DNA of 28,665 nt from NCBI GenBank assembly GCA_965261915.1, contig CBDHDW010000012.1:1-28665 (forward strand). The letters are read 5' to 3'. Shown piece after piece: positions 6,791 through 14,228 of the stretch (its first letter is position 1; the number at the start of each line of letters is the position of its first letter). The translations under genes and the position numbers were made by a program. The notes beneath the pieces are model-generated. The model did not search any database. It had not been told where the DNA came from and saw nothing but the letters and a program-made list of their open reading frames with translations. Origin of the DNA: JAIBDK01 sp965261915. Lineage in GTDB: Bacteria; Pseudomonadota; Gammaproteobacteria; Arenicellales; Poriferihabitantaceae.

Positions 6791-7171
6791 ATGGATACGG
6801 ACAAAAACCGCGCTGTAATTGATCTTGGCTTTGATGATGAACTAGTCACACCTAAACCTGCTCCGAAAATAGACCCTGAAGCTATTAAAAAAGTTTCAAG
6901 AAACGCTGGATTTGGAGAAACGCCAAAATCTGCAATGGTAGCAAAAACGGCAAAGCAAAAAAGTAAGCGACAACCCAAACCCGAGATTGAAGCAGAACCC
7001 GTTCTAAAAAAACGGGGGACGCGCCAGAAAACGGGACGCGTTTACCAATTCGCAACGCGGATAGATGTTGCAACCAATAATCGGCTTTACAACTATGCTG
7101 AGGATCATGGAATTACCCTGGGAGAAACACTTGAACGAGCCTCTAAAGCTCTTTTGGGAGTAGAGTTTTAA
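6791..7171 (+). CDS. Partition partner protein (small DNA-binding protein, VirC2/ParG-like)
   Basis: 126 aa from the ATG at 6791, one base after the parA stop, with AAAGGCGG upstream. The N-terminal half is low-complexity and charged, with many Lys and Pro. The C-terminal part (YQFATRIDVATNNRLYNYAE, then ITLGETLERASKAL) looks like a short strand followed by two helices, a ribbon-helix-helix-like fold as in ParG and VirC2-type partners. It would bind the upstream palindromes and stimulate ParA. The family call rests on context and layout, not on a strong signature. Confidence 0.65.
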   Translation: MDTDKNRAVIDLGFDDELVTPKPAPKIDPEAIKKVSRNAGFGETPKSAMVAKTAKQKSKRQPKPEIEAEPVLKKRGTRQKTGRVYQFATRIDVATNNRLYNYAEDHGITLGETLERASKALLGVEF

Positions 7172-7308
7172 TCCAGCGGGGGCATTTTTGGGCGTTAAAG
7201 CGGGTCACGACACACCTAGGCGGTTTTTGCGACATAAGCGGACATAGGGAACATGAGGGGTTTTGTGGTAATCTTCTCCATATAGTTGTGAAGTGGCTTT
7301 TCATAATT
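7172..7308. other. Possible left edge of the Tn3 remnant
   Basis: No gene. A GGGGGCATTTTTGGGCGTTA stretch at 7179 is loosely like a Tn3-family terminal repeat, and near 7896 on the opposite strand a GGGGGGTGTTTTTG stretch could be its decayed partner. Weak evidence. Confidence 0.25.
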
Positions 7309-7777
7309 CTATGCGGCGAGCGTCTCTGCGTTCGGGATATTGAGTGAGAGGTATCCGTCAATATTTTCCGGCAGGTTGAATTGCCAGTTTATGTGGCCTG
7401 TAAGGATGATGTGCTCCCAACCGAGCGGTGCCAGATGCGGGATCAAGTGATGGGAATTTTTTTGCCATTTGGTGGTGTCCAGACTGCTTTGCCTCAACGA
7501 TCGGAAGCCTACGCCACGTTCTTCAATATCCGCGACAATTTGAAGGAGATCGAAAGCGAGCAACCAAGGCGGTCCAACTTCCAAACCAGCAACACATCCC
7601 CGGATTGTACATAGTAGAGGGCCGCCTTGAGTGCCGATCGATCGGCTCGCGATCCAGACACATGGTCTTCAAACAAATATGCCGGGGATCAACGCCCGCC
7701 TCGATCAGGGCATCACGTTGAAGGTCGGTGGTTTGATCCGGGCCATCTGTGGAGACCCGTGCGTAGCCAATGTGCAT
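7309..7777 (-). pseudogene. Decayed Tn3-family resolvase and transposase fragments
   Basis: From 7777 downward a frame begins MHIGYARVSTDGPDQTTDLQ and runs to EAGVDPRHI, a classic serine-resolvase N-terminus with the catalytic Ser in ARVST. It then goes out of frame, and a second frame picks up LLQIVADIEERGVGF, which is also resolvase. This changes abruptly into HLIPHLAPLGWEHIILTG, the conserved C-terminal end of Tn3-family transposases (normally HLSPLGWEHINLTG). The resolvase is thus frameshifted and lacks its DNA-binding end, and only the last ~50 codons of a transposase remain. An internal deletion of a Tn3-type transposon explains this. It cannot be functional. Confidence 0.8.
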
Positions 7778-7987
7778 GTCGGAAAACCCTCCTGTTCGAG
7801 TTTCCGCATACTACCCCATTCCGACAGGTATTTCCGTATATTATTTTCGTCTAAATTGAGTTCGAAATCGCATTGTCAAAGCCTGTTTTCAAAAACACCC
7901 CCCACATTTTCATGCTCTCGTCAAAATCGTGAAAGTGTGTAGTGACCCGCTACTCTCCCTTATGATACCTCACCGTTCCGCTCAGCC
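7778..7987. other. Possible remnant of a resolution site
   Basis: AT-rich stretch upstream of the resolvase fragment, where Tn3-type elements carry their res site. I see no clean repeated subsites. No gene is supported. Confidence 0.25.
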
Positions 7988-8392
7988 CTACGTCCCGTTA
8001 CCATGTTTTTTTTGCAATCGTAGCCAGCTAATATTTTCAGAGACAGCATCTAAACCTAATTCTTTTCTCAAACTATCGCGTAAATTATTTATAAGAGGGG
8101 CAATTTCAGAAACACCGTCAGAGGCAAGATTGTCAGCTAATGACTTTGCAAGGCTTACCTGCTCAATAGTGCCAAATATTTGAATCTCGGATAATGAATT
8201 TTCCAGTTTTTTATCTCTCTCTGGAGATTTTTCTCGATATGCAACCTCATTAGATAAATCACGAAAAACACTCACTAAATACTCTAATACTAACTCTTTA
8301 CGTTTCGCTGTATTTGCTCTTTGAATTGCGAGGCAATGTAACACCAGCCAACCAAAGGCTACCACCACTATTGTTAAATAATCAACACTCAT
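7988..8392 (-). CDS. Small membrane-anchored hypothetical protein
   Basis: 134 aa, ATG at 8392 with GGAAG upstream. One N-terminal membrane segment (LTIVVVAFGWLVLHCLAI) is followed by a charged helical region (RANTAKRKELVLEYLVSVFRD, EKSPERDKKLENSLSEIQIF) that should lie in the cytoplasm. The layout resembles small single-pass proteins of unknown role that are common in accessory regions. The gene is AT-richer than the neighbouring nuclease gene. I do not recognise a family. Confidence 0.6.
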   Translation of the reverse strand: MSVDYLTIVVVAFGWLVLHCLAIQRANTAKRKELVLEYLVSVFRDLSNEVAYREKSPERDKKLENSLSEIQIFGTIEQVSLAKSLADNLASDGVSEIAPLINNLRDSLRKELGLDAVSENISWLRLQKKHGNGT

Positions 8393-8750
8393 TCTTACTT
8401 CCCACGTATTGGTCTAAAGCCTCCGTCTTCCAGACGGACTAACATGACAGACGCCGCTGGAATTGCCTCAAGGCGGCAGCCGTTGCCAACACAATCCAAA
8501 CAACAATAACGACGCTGGTCATTGCTGAGTCTGCCGAATTTCGTCCTTGAGTAGCACGGCTGAAGAACCTCCATCAGCTACCTAAACTTCGCATAGCAAA
8601 ATACACTTGTTCCGCACATATATTTTGCAATGAATTTTTCCTTTGTTTTCAGAGCTACCGCCAAGTGTCGCAAAACTTGTGACATTTGCGAAACCCGCGC
8701 CATTTTATCACAAACGCGCGACGGCATATTTTCCAGACCTAGCACCCACT
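8393..8750. other. Gene-free stretch with small palindromes
   Basis: No supportable gene. It has a 6-bp hairpin (CCGTCT-TCC-AGACGG, about 8427-8441) and a 7-bp inverted pair TCGCAAA/TTTGCGA (8668-8691). Nothing assigns a role to either. Confidence 0.4.
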
Positions 8751-9851
8751 TCAGTGATCGCGGCGTTCCCCGAAGACAGCCTCAATACTGGAAGCAGTGA
8801 TTGCCGCATCAAACCAGCGATCCAGCTCCTTAATGCTCCCGGCAGCGATCTGTGCGACCACAGGCTGGGGCAGGGTGCCAAACCGCTTCACCAGCAGGCG
8901 CACCAAGGATTTAGCTTCACCTTCAGCCAGCCCTTCAGCCTTGCCAGCTACGCGCCCTTTTTCGCGCCCAAGGATTTCACCAGCGGCAAGCCCCTCGGCT
9001 TTACCTTTGGCTTCGCCCTCAGCCCTACCTTCTTTCTTCCATGTTTCTGCGATTGTACCCATCAGTGCTTTACCTCCATCATCCTTTGCAGTGTCCAGTG
9101 CCGCTGTGAACACGGGTTGCGACACCTCGTATTTCTCGACGATATACCGAAACACGATCCGTTCCAAGTCCGTTCCGTCCGGCAGATCGCGCAGCAGCGC
9201 CGTCAGAACCCCGACGGTCACCTCATCATTGCGCTGTACATAGCGCAAGGCGGTCAGAACCGCCCGCACCGGCGCATCGCTGGACAGTTTCTGGTGCGGC
9301 CCAACACCCAGATCATGCAGATCATAGCGGAAGGACGGCACAAAGGCTGCTGTATCCGCATCCGACTGCACCATCTCGCCAAAGGTCTGCGGCACTGTCC
9401 ACGATTTGCGCCCGTGGTAAAAAACGAGAGGCACGATCACAGGCAAAGCGGACAGCTTCGCGGCTTTGCCCTCGGCGTAGCGCGTCCAGATGCGCACCAA
9501 ATAACCCAGCAATTGCAAGGGCGTGCTGTATTCAGGCGCGGATTTATGCTCAACCAAAGTGTATATCATGACAGGCGGACCATCGGTCAACCTGACCTCG
9601 AACAGCCGGTCACTTTGCGTCATACGGCTGTTCTCATCCACATAGGTGCCATCCAGCAATTTGGGCGGTTCATCGATCATCCGCGCACTCAACGCCGGTG
9701 GCAGATATTCCCGCAACAGCGTGGCCGCGCGCCCGGGGTCTTCCAGAAGAACCCGGAACAGGTAATCATGGGTCATCTTTGCCGGCCCTCTCTCAGGCCT
9801 ATTTATAGGCCTTGCCGAGGCAACGGGTTTGGGGCCAGATGTTTTAGCCAT
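8751..9851 (-). CDS. Rpn-family recombination-promoting nuclease
   Basis: 366 aa. The start at ATG 9851 has GAAGGA six bases upstream, better than the upstream alternative at 9914. An N-terminal basic leader precedes HDYLFRVLLEDP, which begins the PD-(D/E)XK domain. The likely metal-binding residues are Asp81 (MTQSDRLFEV) and the E-H-K of TLVEHKS (Glu101, Lys103), typical of Rpn/YhgA-like proteins. YGR-type motifs (PLVFYHGRKSW) follow, then a C-terminal region with repeated EGxAxG helices (roughly residues 275-315) and an RFG-containing end, as in many Rpn proteins with variable tails. These nucleases promote RecA-independent DNA transfer in Escherichia coli. The gene is intact, and the opposite-strand frame over it is a shadow. 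Confidence 0.88.
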   Translation of the reverse strand: MAKTSGPKPVASARPINRPERGPAKMTHDYLFRVLLEDPGRAATLLREYLPPALSARMIDEPPKLLDGTYVDENSRMTQSDRLFEVRLTDGPPVMIYTLVEHKSAPEYSTPLQLLGYLVRIWTRYAEGKAAKLSALPVIVPLVFYHGRKSWTVPQTFGEMVQSDADTAAFVPSFRYDLHDLGVGPHQKLSSDAPVRAVLTALRYVQRNDEVTVGVLTALLRDLPDGTDLERIVFRYIVEKYEVSQPVFTAALDTAKDDGGKALMGTIAETWKKEGRAEGEAKGKAEGLAAGEILGREKGRVAGKAEGLAEGEAKSLVRLLVKRFGTLPQPVVAQIAAGSIKELDRWFDAAITASSIEAVFGERRDH

Positions 9852-10342
9852 GCTGCGTCCTTCGTGTGTTTTTGCGCCTTGATGCCGCGCTGGTCTGTTA
9901 TTGAGGCAGCTCACGCATATCCTTGTTCATGAGTGCAGTGGTGAACCCTATTAGGCTGGCAATCTCTGACAATTACATCCCTTGTTTTTTAAGAGCAAAT
10001 ACCCTGTCCACACGCAGCTGTCGATAGACGTCCGACAGTTTAGCCTGAAACGACAAAAAGAACTTTATCCAGAAATTGCGCAGACACGACCTTGGGAGTG
10101 CCAGCGATTTCCAAAGCAGCCCATAAACGAAGACTTCAGGGATCGTAGTGTTGGGTTGTGGGTAAAATTCTTTTTGTCTGTGTTAGGGCCTTCTGCGCGA
10201 ACAGCGCAAGTCCTGTCAGGGCAGGGGCTTGTCTCTGGTCTGACGGGGCACCAATCACGTTTAATTTGGGGATGAGCCTCAAAAAACACATCTAAGGAAA
10301 CATGAACATGTCAAAAGATAATACGCACAATGAAGCCAGTAA
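9852..10342. other. Gene-free stretch
   Basis: Short frames on both strands at about 9982-10289 overlap each other and have no convincing start site. I leave this unannotated. Confidence 0.35.
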
Positions 10343-10600
10343 CTACAAGTCAGCCACGCACACCCACATTATATTGTGCCAAAGTGCTAAAAAAAATATA
10401 CAGCCAATGCTTACACTTGGAATAATGGCCATATCGTAATCAAAATAACCTCGGACATTAAGTGTGGGGATACCCTCATCCTTAAACCTTTCAGGAATAA
10501 GCTTCAAAAGCTGTAAATCATCAAAAACATTCCAGGCAAATGAGGCACGCACCGCTTTAAGAACGTGGTGCGTGTATAATACCACTACGGTCTTCCCCAC
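10343..10600 (-). CDS. Doubtful small membrane protein
   Basis: An 85-codon frame opening at a GTG at 10600, 18 bases after the stop of the gene upstream. The C-terminal half has a hydrophobic segment (AIIPSVSIGCIFFLALW), and the middle (FDDLQLLKLIPERFKDEGIP) looks protein-like. There is no ATG near the start and the N-terminal codons are unremarkable. It could be the last gene of the operon, a 3' remnant of a larger membrane protein, or chance. Confidence 0.3.
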   Translation of the reverse strand: MGKTVVVLYTHHVLKAVRASFAWNVFDDLQLLKLIPERFKDEGIPTLNVRGYFDYDMAIIPSVSIGCIFFLALWHNIMWVCVADL

Positions 10601-10618
10601 CTAATGCCACTGCCCCCA

Positions 10619-10978
10619 TCACGCCGCAATCTCCTTGCGCCCCTTCACCCCAAAATTCCAACTCCCATTACGGTGCGCAAACTGTCGTCGCTCTTTAGTC
10701 GTCATTGCACAGACATGCCGCAGACGCTCCCACACACTGTCCGGCTCTAAACCGGCAAGAGTAACCACAAGCGTAAAATCCGCAGTTGGAAACGTACCCA
10801 CCCAACGTTCAGCATCCGTCCGGTCTTTGTAATTGCCCACATGGAGATCATGAACCATAGCCAGCAAAACGCTTACCCAAAGGCTGCGCTCTGCATGGGC
10901 GAAACGCTGATGGGATCCGCTAAAGTATACGTCCTTGCCAGGCTTCCCCGGATATTGATTGACTACAACGTTAGTCAA
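10619..10978 (-). CDS. Hypothetical protein after the thermonuclease
   Basis: About 119 aa. The open frame extends upstream into the thermonuclease gene, but a TTG at 10978, overlapping the thermonuclease stop (TTGACTAA) with AAAGGG upstream, is the likely start. The middle has AERSLWVSVLLAMVHDL, WVGTFPTADFTLVVTLAGLE and a helix PDSVWERLRHV, a pattern I have seen in small phage- and plasmid-borne proteins without known function. The overlap suggests coupling to the thermonuclease. The basic C-terminus (TTKERRQFAHRNGSWNFGVK) could bind nucleic acid, but that is inference. Confidence 0.6.
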   Translation of the reverse strand: MTNVVVNQYPGKPGKDVYFSGSHQRFAHAERSLWVSVLLAMVHDLHVGNYKDRTDAERWVGTFPTADFTLVVTLAGLEPDSVWERLRHVCAMTTKERRQFAHRNGSWNFGVKGRKEIAA

Positions 10979-11558
10979 CCCGCACGCCCTTTCGCCAATC
11001 CCAAGGGGCAATAAAAGGTCCCTTCCAAATACCTCTCTTTCTGGCTTTGGCAGTTTCTTCATGCTCAATATAGGCAGGTGAGTATTTTCGATAAGCCATC
11101 GCCAGCCCTGCACGAACAATCATGGCATTGATGTCTTTGTGCTTATAAAAGCAGGTGCCGATGTAACGGCCGTAGCGATCTTCACCACTGATGTCACACG
11201 TGATAGTCTTTCGGCGAAGCAAGCTTGATATGTTATTGGCAATCTTTTGACCACAGGGCCATGGGGTACCATGTTCCGTATAACAATTCTGGCTGCTTTC
11301 AGGAGCATCGATCCCCGCAAGACGGATACGCTTGCCATGGATTTCAAAAGTATCACCATCAATGATGGATACGACGCCGGTAATGCGGTCTTGTGCTTGC
11401 CCCGCCTGTGGCGCAAGGCAGAGACAAAGACTTGCGCAAAGAGAACGTATCGGGTTTCCGAATAAACGGGACACGCAGTACCATAAAACAAGTAACCCTG
11501 CCCCGCAGCTGTGTGTGTTGGAAAAGCGAAGCATTTTTACGGACGTAAATTTCACCAT
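10971..11558 (-). CDS. Secreted thermonuclease-like (SNase) protein
   Basis: 195 aa, with an ATG overlapping the stop of the prepilin peptidase gene (ATGGTGA). A hydrophobic N-terminal region ending near APQAGQAQ looks like a signal or anchor segment; an alternative start at 11534 would shorten it. The nuclease domain follows: IDGDTFEI at about 66-73, R79LAGIDAPE, E126DRYGR131 and RGIWKGPF, which match the calcium-binding Asp, the two catalytic Arg and the Glu of staphylococcal-nuclease-fold enzymes. Such nucleases sit near transfer genes on many alphaproteobacterial plasmids. Its place at the end of a pilus operon suggests a periplasmic or surface role in DNA handling, which is inference. 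Confidence 0.85.
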   Translation of the reverse strand: MVKFTSVKMLRFSNTHSCGAGLLVLWYCVSRLFGNPIRSLCASLCLCLAPQAGQAQDRITGVVSIIDGDTFEIHGKRIRLAGIDAPESSQNCYTEHGTPWPCGQKIANNISSLLRRKTITCDISGEDRYGRYIGTCFYKHKDINAMIVRAGLAMAYRKYSPAYIEHEETAKARKRGIWKGPFIAPWDWRKGVRVD

Positions 11559-12193
11559 GAGATGCGTTTATCCCCCAAAGCACGGCGCACCAACACAAGT
11601 GCACTTGCTATGATAGCTGAAAACGCAATGAACGTTTCTGCAGCACGTGGCATAATAATATCGCGTAACTGCGCCTCAATCAGCCCAAAGCCCAAGCTGG
11701 AGGAAAACGCTTGCACACTATTGGGAGCAAAAAATTGCGCGGCAAGACAGACCGTAGCCGCAATCACTCCTGGAACGGCAGCAGGAAAGCTTGATCGAAA
11801 TAAAGGTTTTTTACGTGCTTTACTGTAGCCTGCTGATGTGACCAGTCCCAGTATGATATTAACGCTGACCATAAGCCATAACAGCGCAAGACCGCTGGCA
11901 AATCCCATAAACGCATAAAGGTAATAATCACCAAGGCCAAAGCCCTTGCTGTAGAAGCGGCGCCCCAGGGCCGCCAGAATAAGCATAATGCCTGCCGCAT
12001 AGAGGTTGTTGATGATGTTTATATCCACGGTAAGCAGTAAGCTGGCAACGCAAATTGCAGCCGCACAAACAGCCAGTATGTCGATTTCAAAGCAAGTGAT
12101 GTCATTATAGACAATGGTAATGGCAAGCCCCGCATAGAGCAGAGCAATAAAGAGATAAGGCTCATAAAGAGCCGTTGTTAAGAAATCATCCAT
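11552..12193 (-). CDS. pilU: A24-family prepilin peptidase (PilU/CpaA type)
   Basis: 213 aa with about six membrane segments. The two catalytic Asp are visible: D31 in VYNDITCFEI after the first membrane segment, and D89 in FGLGDYY, the GxGD motif. It is the short form without the N-terminal methylase domain, as in PilU of IncI plasmids and CpaA/TadV. It would cut the leaders of the three prepilins encoded upstream in the same operon. The ATG at 12193 has GGGGAT just upstream. It lies about 130 bases after the HU gene and overlaps the thermonuclease gene. Confidence 0.88.
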   Translation of the reverse strand: MDDFLTTALYEPYLFIALLYAGLAITIVYNDITCFEIDILAVCAAAICVASLLLTVDINIINNLYAAGIMLILAALGRRFYSKGFGLGDYYLYAFMGFASGLALLWLMVSVNIILGLVTSAGYSKARKKPLFRSSFPAAVPGVIAATVCLAAQFFAPNSVQAFSSSLGFGLIEAQLRDIIMPRAAETFIAFSAIIASALVLVRRALGDKRISW

Positions 12194-12290
12194 GGCAAAT
12201 CCCCGCGCCCGTTTTTAAATTGTGTGTTCTGTATTTTTAGTCATAGAACCCCTTAAGACTCGTAATACAGTTGGCAGCCCCTGCGCCGCA

Positions 12291-12332
12291 GTCTGGCTCT
12301 GCCCTATAAGAGGCAAAGCCCTTAAGCCAGAC
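12291..12332 (-). terminator. Long hairpin across the HU stop codon
   Basis: GTCTGGCT at 12291 pairs perfectly with AGCCAGAC ending at 12332, and an inner stem (GCTCTGCC/GGCAAAGC, one wobble) extends it. It spans the end of the HU gene and lacks a clear T run, so it may be an attenuator or an RNA-stability element rather than a full terminator. Confidence 0.4.
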
Positions 12333-12606
12333 TTTCTTTCAGTTCACGTGCAGGTTTTGCGACCGCTGCGCGGTGGGCTGGTTTCAGAGAGGTTTCTCCT
12401 GTGCCTGGATTGCGGATTTGACGCGCGGCACGATCTGCCGCTTCAAACTTAACAAGCCCGGGCAAAGCCACGGCATCACCTGCCACAATACGTTTTGTCA
12501 CAATCTCTGCCAAATGTGTCAAAAACGCACTGCAGTCTTTTTGGGTATGACCTGTTTCTTGAGCAAGGGCTTCAAGGAGTGATTTTTTAGAAATAGCGCG
12601 CGCCAT
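12322..12606 (-). CDS. HU/IHF-family DNA-binding protein
   Basis: 94 aa, ATG at 12606 with AAAGGA upstream. The HU layout is clear: N-terminal helices (SKKSLLEALAQETGHTQKDC and FLTHLAEIVTKRIVAGDAVALPGLVKF), then the DNA-binding arm RQIRNPGTGE. After the arm the usual ending is replaced by SLKPAHRAAVAKPARELKESL, still within family variation. It would bend or coat DNA. Its place inside a pilus operon, with its own ribosome-binding site and a hairpin at its end, is unusual. Confidence 0.88.
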   Translation of the reverse strand: MARAISKKSLLEALAQETGHTQKDCSAFLTHLAEIVTKRIVAGDAVALPGLVKFEAADRAARQIRNPGTGETSLKPAHRAAVAKPARELKESLA

Positions 12607-12627
12607 ATGAATATCCTTTCGTAAGTT

Positions 12628-12990
12628 TCAATTTCCACCTGTTATTTCTGGCTTAAAGCTTGCTCTGAACCACGGGCAGTAGGGCTTTAGCACAGAATTA
12701 ATACATTCAGAATAGGGTTTCAGAGAATTTCGGGCGGCGGTTGGATCCTCTTTGGCTAAATCGAGTAATGCGCTTTGTTCCACCAAAAGTGTCCGCAACT
12801 CTTCGTTGCCAGCCTTGATATGTTCAATTTGAGCGTAAATCTCTTTTAGGGGTTCATCCTGGGCCGTCACCGGGCTTGTGAAGGTGAACAATGCTGCTGC
12901 GCAGCAAGCGGGTGTAAGCATAGATTTCAATAAAAGCCTGCGCGGCCTGCGGCTTGCCGTCTCAATCGTGTTTAGCATCCTGTTTAGCAT
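12628..12990 (-). CDS. Small secreted hypothetical protein
   Basis: About 120 aa. The start at ATG 12990 overlaps the stop of the preceding gene and uses GGGGAG inside that gene's last codons as ribosome-binding site. A tandem 12-bp duplication (12971-12994) offers a second ATG four codons later. The N-terminus is a signal peptide (RRLLLKSMLTPACCAAALF, then TSPVTAQ). The mature part has a helical stretch (LKEIYAQIEHIKAGNEELRTLL) and two Cys near the end (YSECINSVLKPYCPWF). In IncI operons a lytic transglycosylase (PilT) sits in this region; this protein is too small and shows no such motif. Confidence 0.65.
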   Translation of the reverse strand: MLNRMLNTIETASRRPRRLLLKSMLTPACCAAALFTFTSPVTAQDEPLKEIYAQIEHIKAGNEELRTLLVEQSALLDLAKEDPTAARNSLKPYSECINSVLKPYCPWFRASFKPEITGGN

Positions 12991-14228
12991 CCTGTGCAAC
13001 TCCCCGTTGTTAATGTTGTTGTGACGACATCCTTGGCCGTTGTCTTGCCATTGACCAACAGTGTATCCGTTTCAATCAGTTTTGCTGTGCCGTGATCAAC
13101 TGCAAGGCTGTTAGCGACCAGCGTATTTGTATTTAATGCCGTCCCTGTGATCCTGTCCTTCGCAACCAGAGTATCAACAGTAAGGCCACCTGTGGTTACG
13201 GTTGTGGCAGTAACACGCTTTGTCGTTAACGTTTGAGCAACGGTTAAATTACCTGCTGTCATGCCATTGGAAATAACAGTGCCGCCGGAAACATCAAGTG
13301 TTTCGCCAATGTCAATGTCCCCTTCAATAGTGACCTTGCCCAAAACGGTTAAATCACCTGTGATTTTTTCTGCATTTAGGGTGGCTGTAACCGCTAGAAT
13401 TTCTGCGGTGATGTTCTCGACATTCAACAGGCTGTTGTGGTTCATATCCAGATCTGTATCCATTCTGTTCAGCTTTGGTTTTTCCGGAACTGATATGCGG
13501 TGCAAATACGGTAAAACATTGCGCTTATTCGAGATATATTCAACGGATACAAAATCACCTGGTTTAAACACCCGGCCTGCATTTTGCAGCTTGGTTATAT
13601 CATAGTACAAACCTGCACCTTCAAGGCGTGTTGGTGCGTAAGGCGGCACCCAGCCGATTGGTGTGCCCGTGCTCGTATGGCGCGGTGCGCCAAGTCTGCC
13701 AGTGACACCATCCGGGAACTTCGCCTGTGTGACAATCACGAGAGATGTCGGTGTAGGCGACCAAAGAAAGACCGATAAATCTCTACGCCGGACAGTCGTG
13801 CGCGGTGCTGTTAGCCGGTAGGATTCAGTCCCGGTCAAATCATCGATGGTTAAATCATATGTTTTAGTGGGAGTAAGGCGCGTCCAACTGATGTATTGGT
13901 CGAGTTTGAACAAAATATGGTGCTTTGCCGCTGCGGCAAGTTCAATGACTTGCCGCGCTTCTGTATCAAGCGATTTCCGAAACACGTAATGAGACCAGAA
14001 TTGCAAACCTGCATTGAGTGCAACAACGGTTATGCCAATAGCGAGGCTGGTTTCAATGAGGGTGAAGCCACGCCTTGATCTGCGTGCAAAAGATTTTGTG
14101 GCCCTATGGGGGGACGCGGTTTTATATCTTAAGGCAATTCCGGTTAATGCTGCGCCGCGTGTGGCACTGGCTGTGGCACTGGCCGCTGTATCAACGTCCT
14201 GCAACCCTGTGCGCTGTAAGTTCAACAT
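12984..14228 (-). CDS. pilV: PilV-like minor pilin with repetitive tail (second)
   Basis: About 414 aa. The ATG at 14228 overlaps the preceding stop; a TTG nine bases upstream is the alternative. The leader is unusually long (~54 aa, ending ARRSRRG), then FTLIETSLAIGITVVALNAG gives a canonical prepilin N-terminus with Glu at +5. A globular region (to about residue 260) includes DLSVFLWSPTPTSLVIVTQA. The rest is a run of short strand-turn repeats rich in T, V, L and D, with units like GDLTVLGKVTIEGD, GNLTVAQTLTTK and GGLTVDTLVAKD, suggestive of a beta-solenoid or fibre. It ends TTGSCTGC. This matches the plan of IncI PilV tip adhesins, but no shufflon or recombinase gene is present here. Confidence 0.75.
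   Translation of the reverse strand: MLNLQRTGLQDVDTAASATASATRGAALTGIALRYKTASPHRATKSFARRSRRGFTLIETSLAIGITVVALNAGLQFWSHYVFRKSLDTEARQVIELAAAAKHHILFKLDQYISWTRLTPTKTYDLTIDDLTGTESYRLTAPRTTVRRRDLSVFLWSPTPTSLVIVTQAKFPDGVTGRLGAPRHTSTGTPIGWVPPYAPTRLEGAGLYYDITKLQNAGRVFKPGDFVSVEYISNKRNVLPYLHRISVPEKPKLNRMDTDLDMNHNSLLNVENITAEILAVTATLNAEKITGDLTVLGKVTIEGDIDIGETLDVSGGTVISNGMTAGNLTVAQTLTTKRVTATTVTTGGLTVDTLVAKDRITGTALNTNTLVANSLAVDHGTAKLIETDTLLVNGKTTAKDVVTTTLTTGSCTGC

Noticed and set aside
8643..9932. A 429-codon frame on the plus strand
   Set aside because: It is antisense to the Rpn-family nuclease, whose motifs, start site and length are normal. The plus-strand product has no domain and a composition typical of a shadow frame.
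9982..10289. Overlapping frames on both strands
   Set aside because: Neither has a convincing start or motif. Each could be a shadow of the other or chance in GC-rich DNA.
12628..12990. PilT-type lytic transglycosylase at the expected operon position
   Set aside because: The protein is only about 120 aa and has no transglycosylase motif.
12984..14228. Shufflon-type inversion cassettes in the pilin tail
   Set aside because: I saw no inverted recombination-site repeats in the tail region and no tyrosine recombinase gene in the window.
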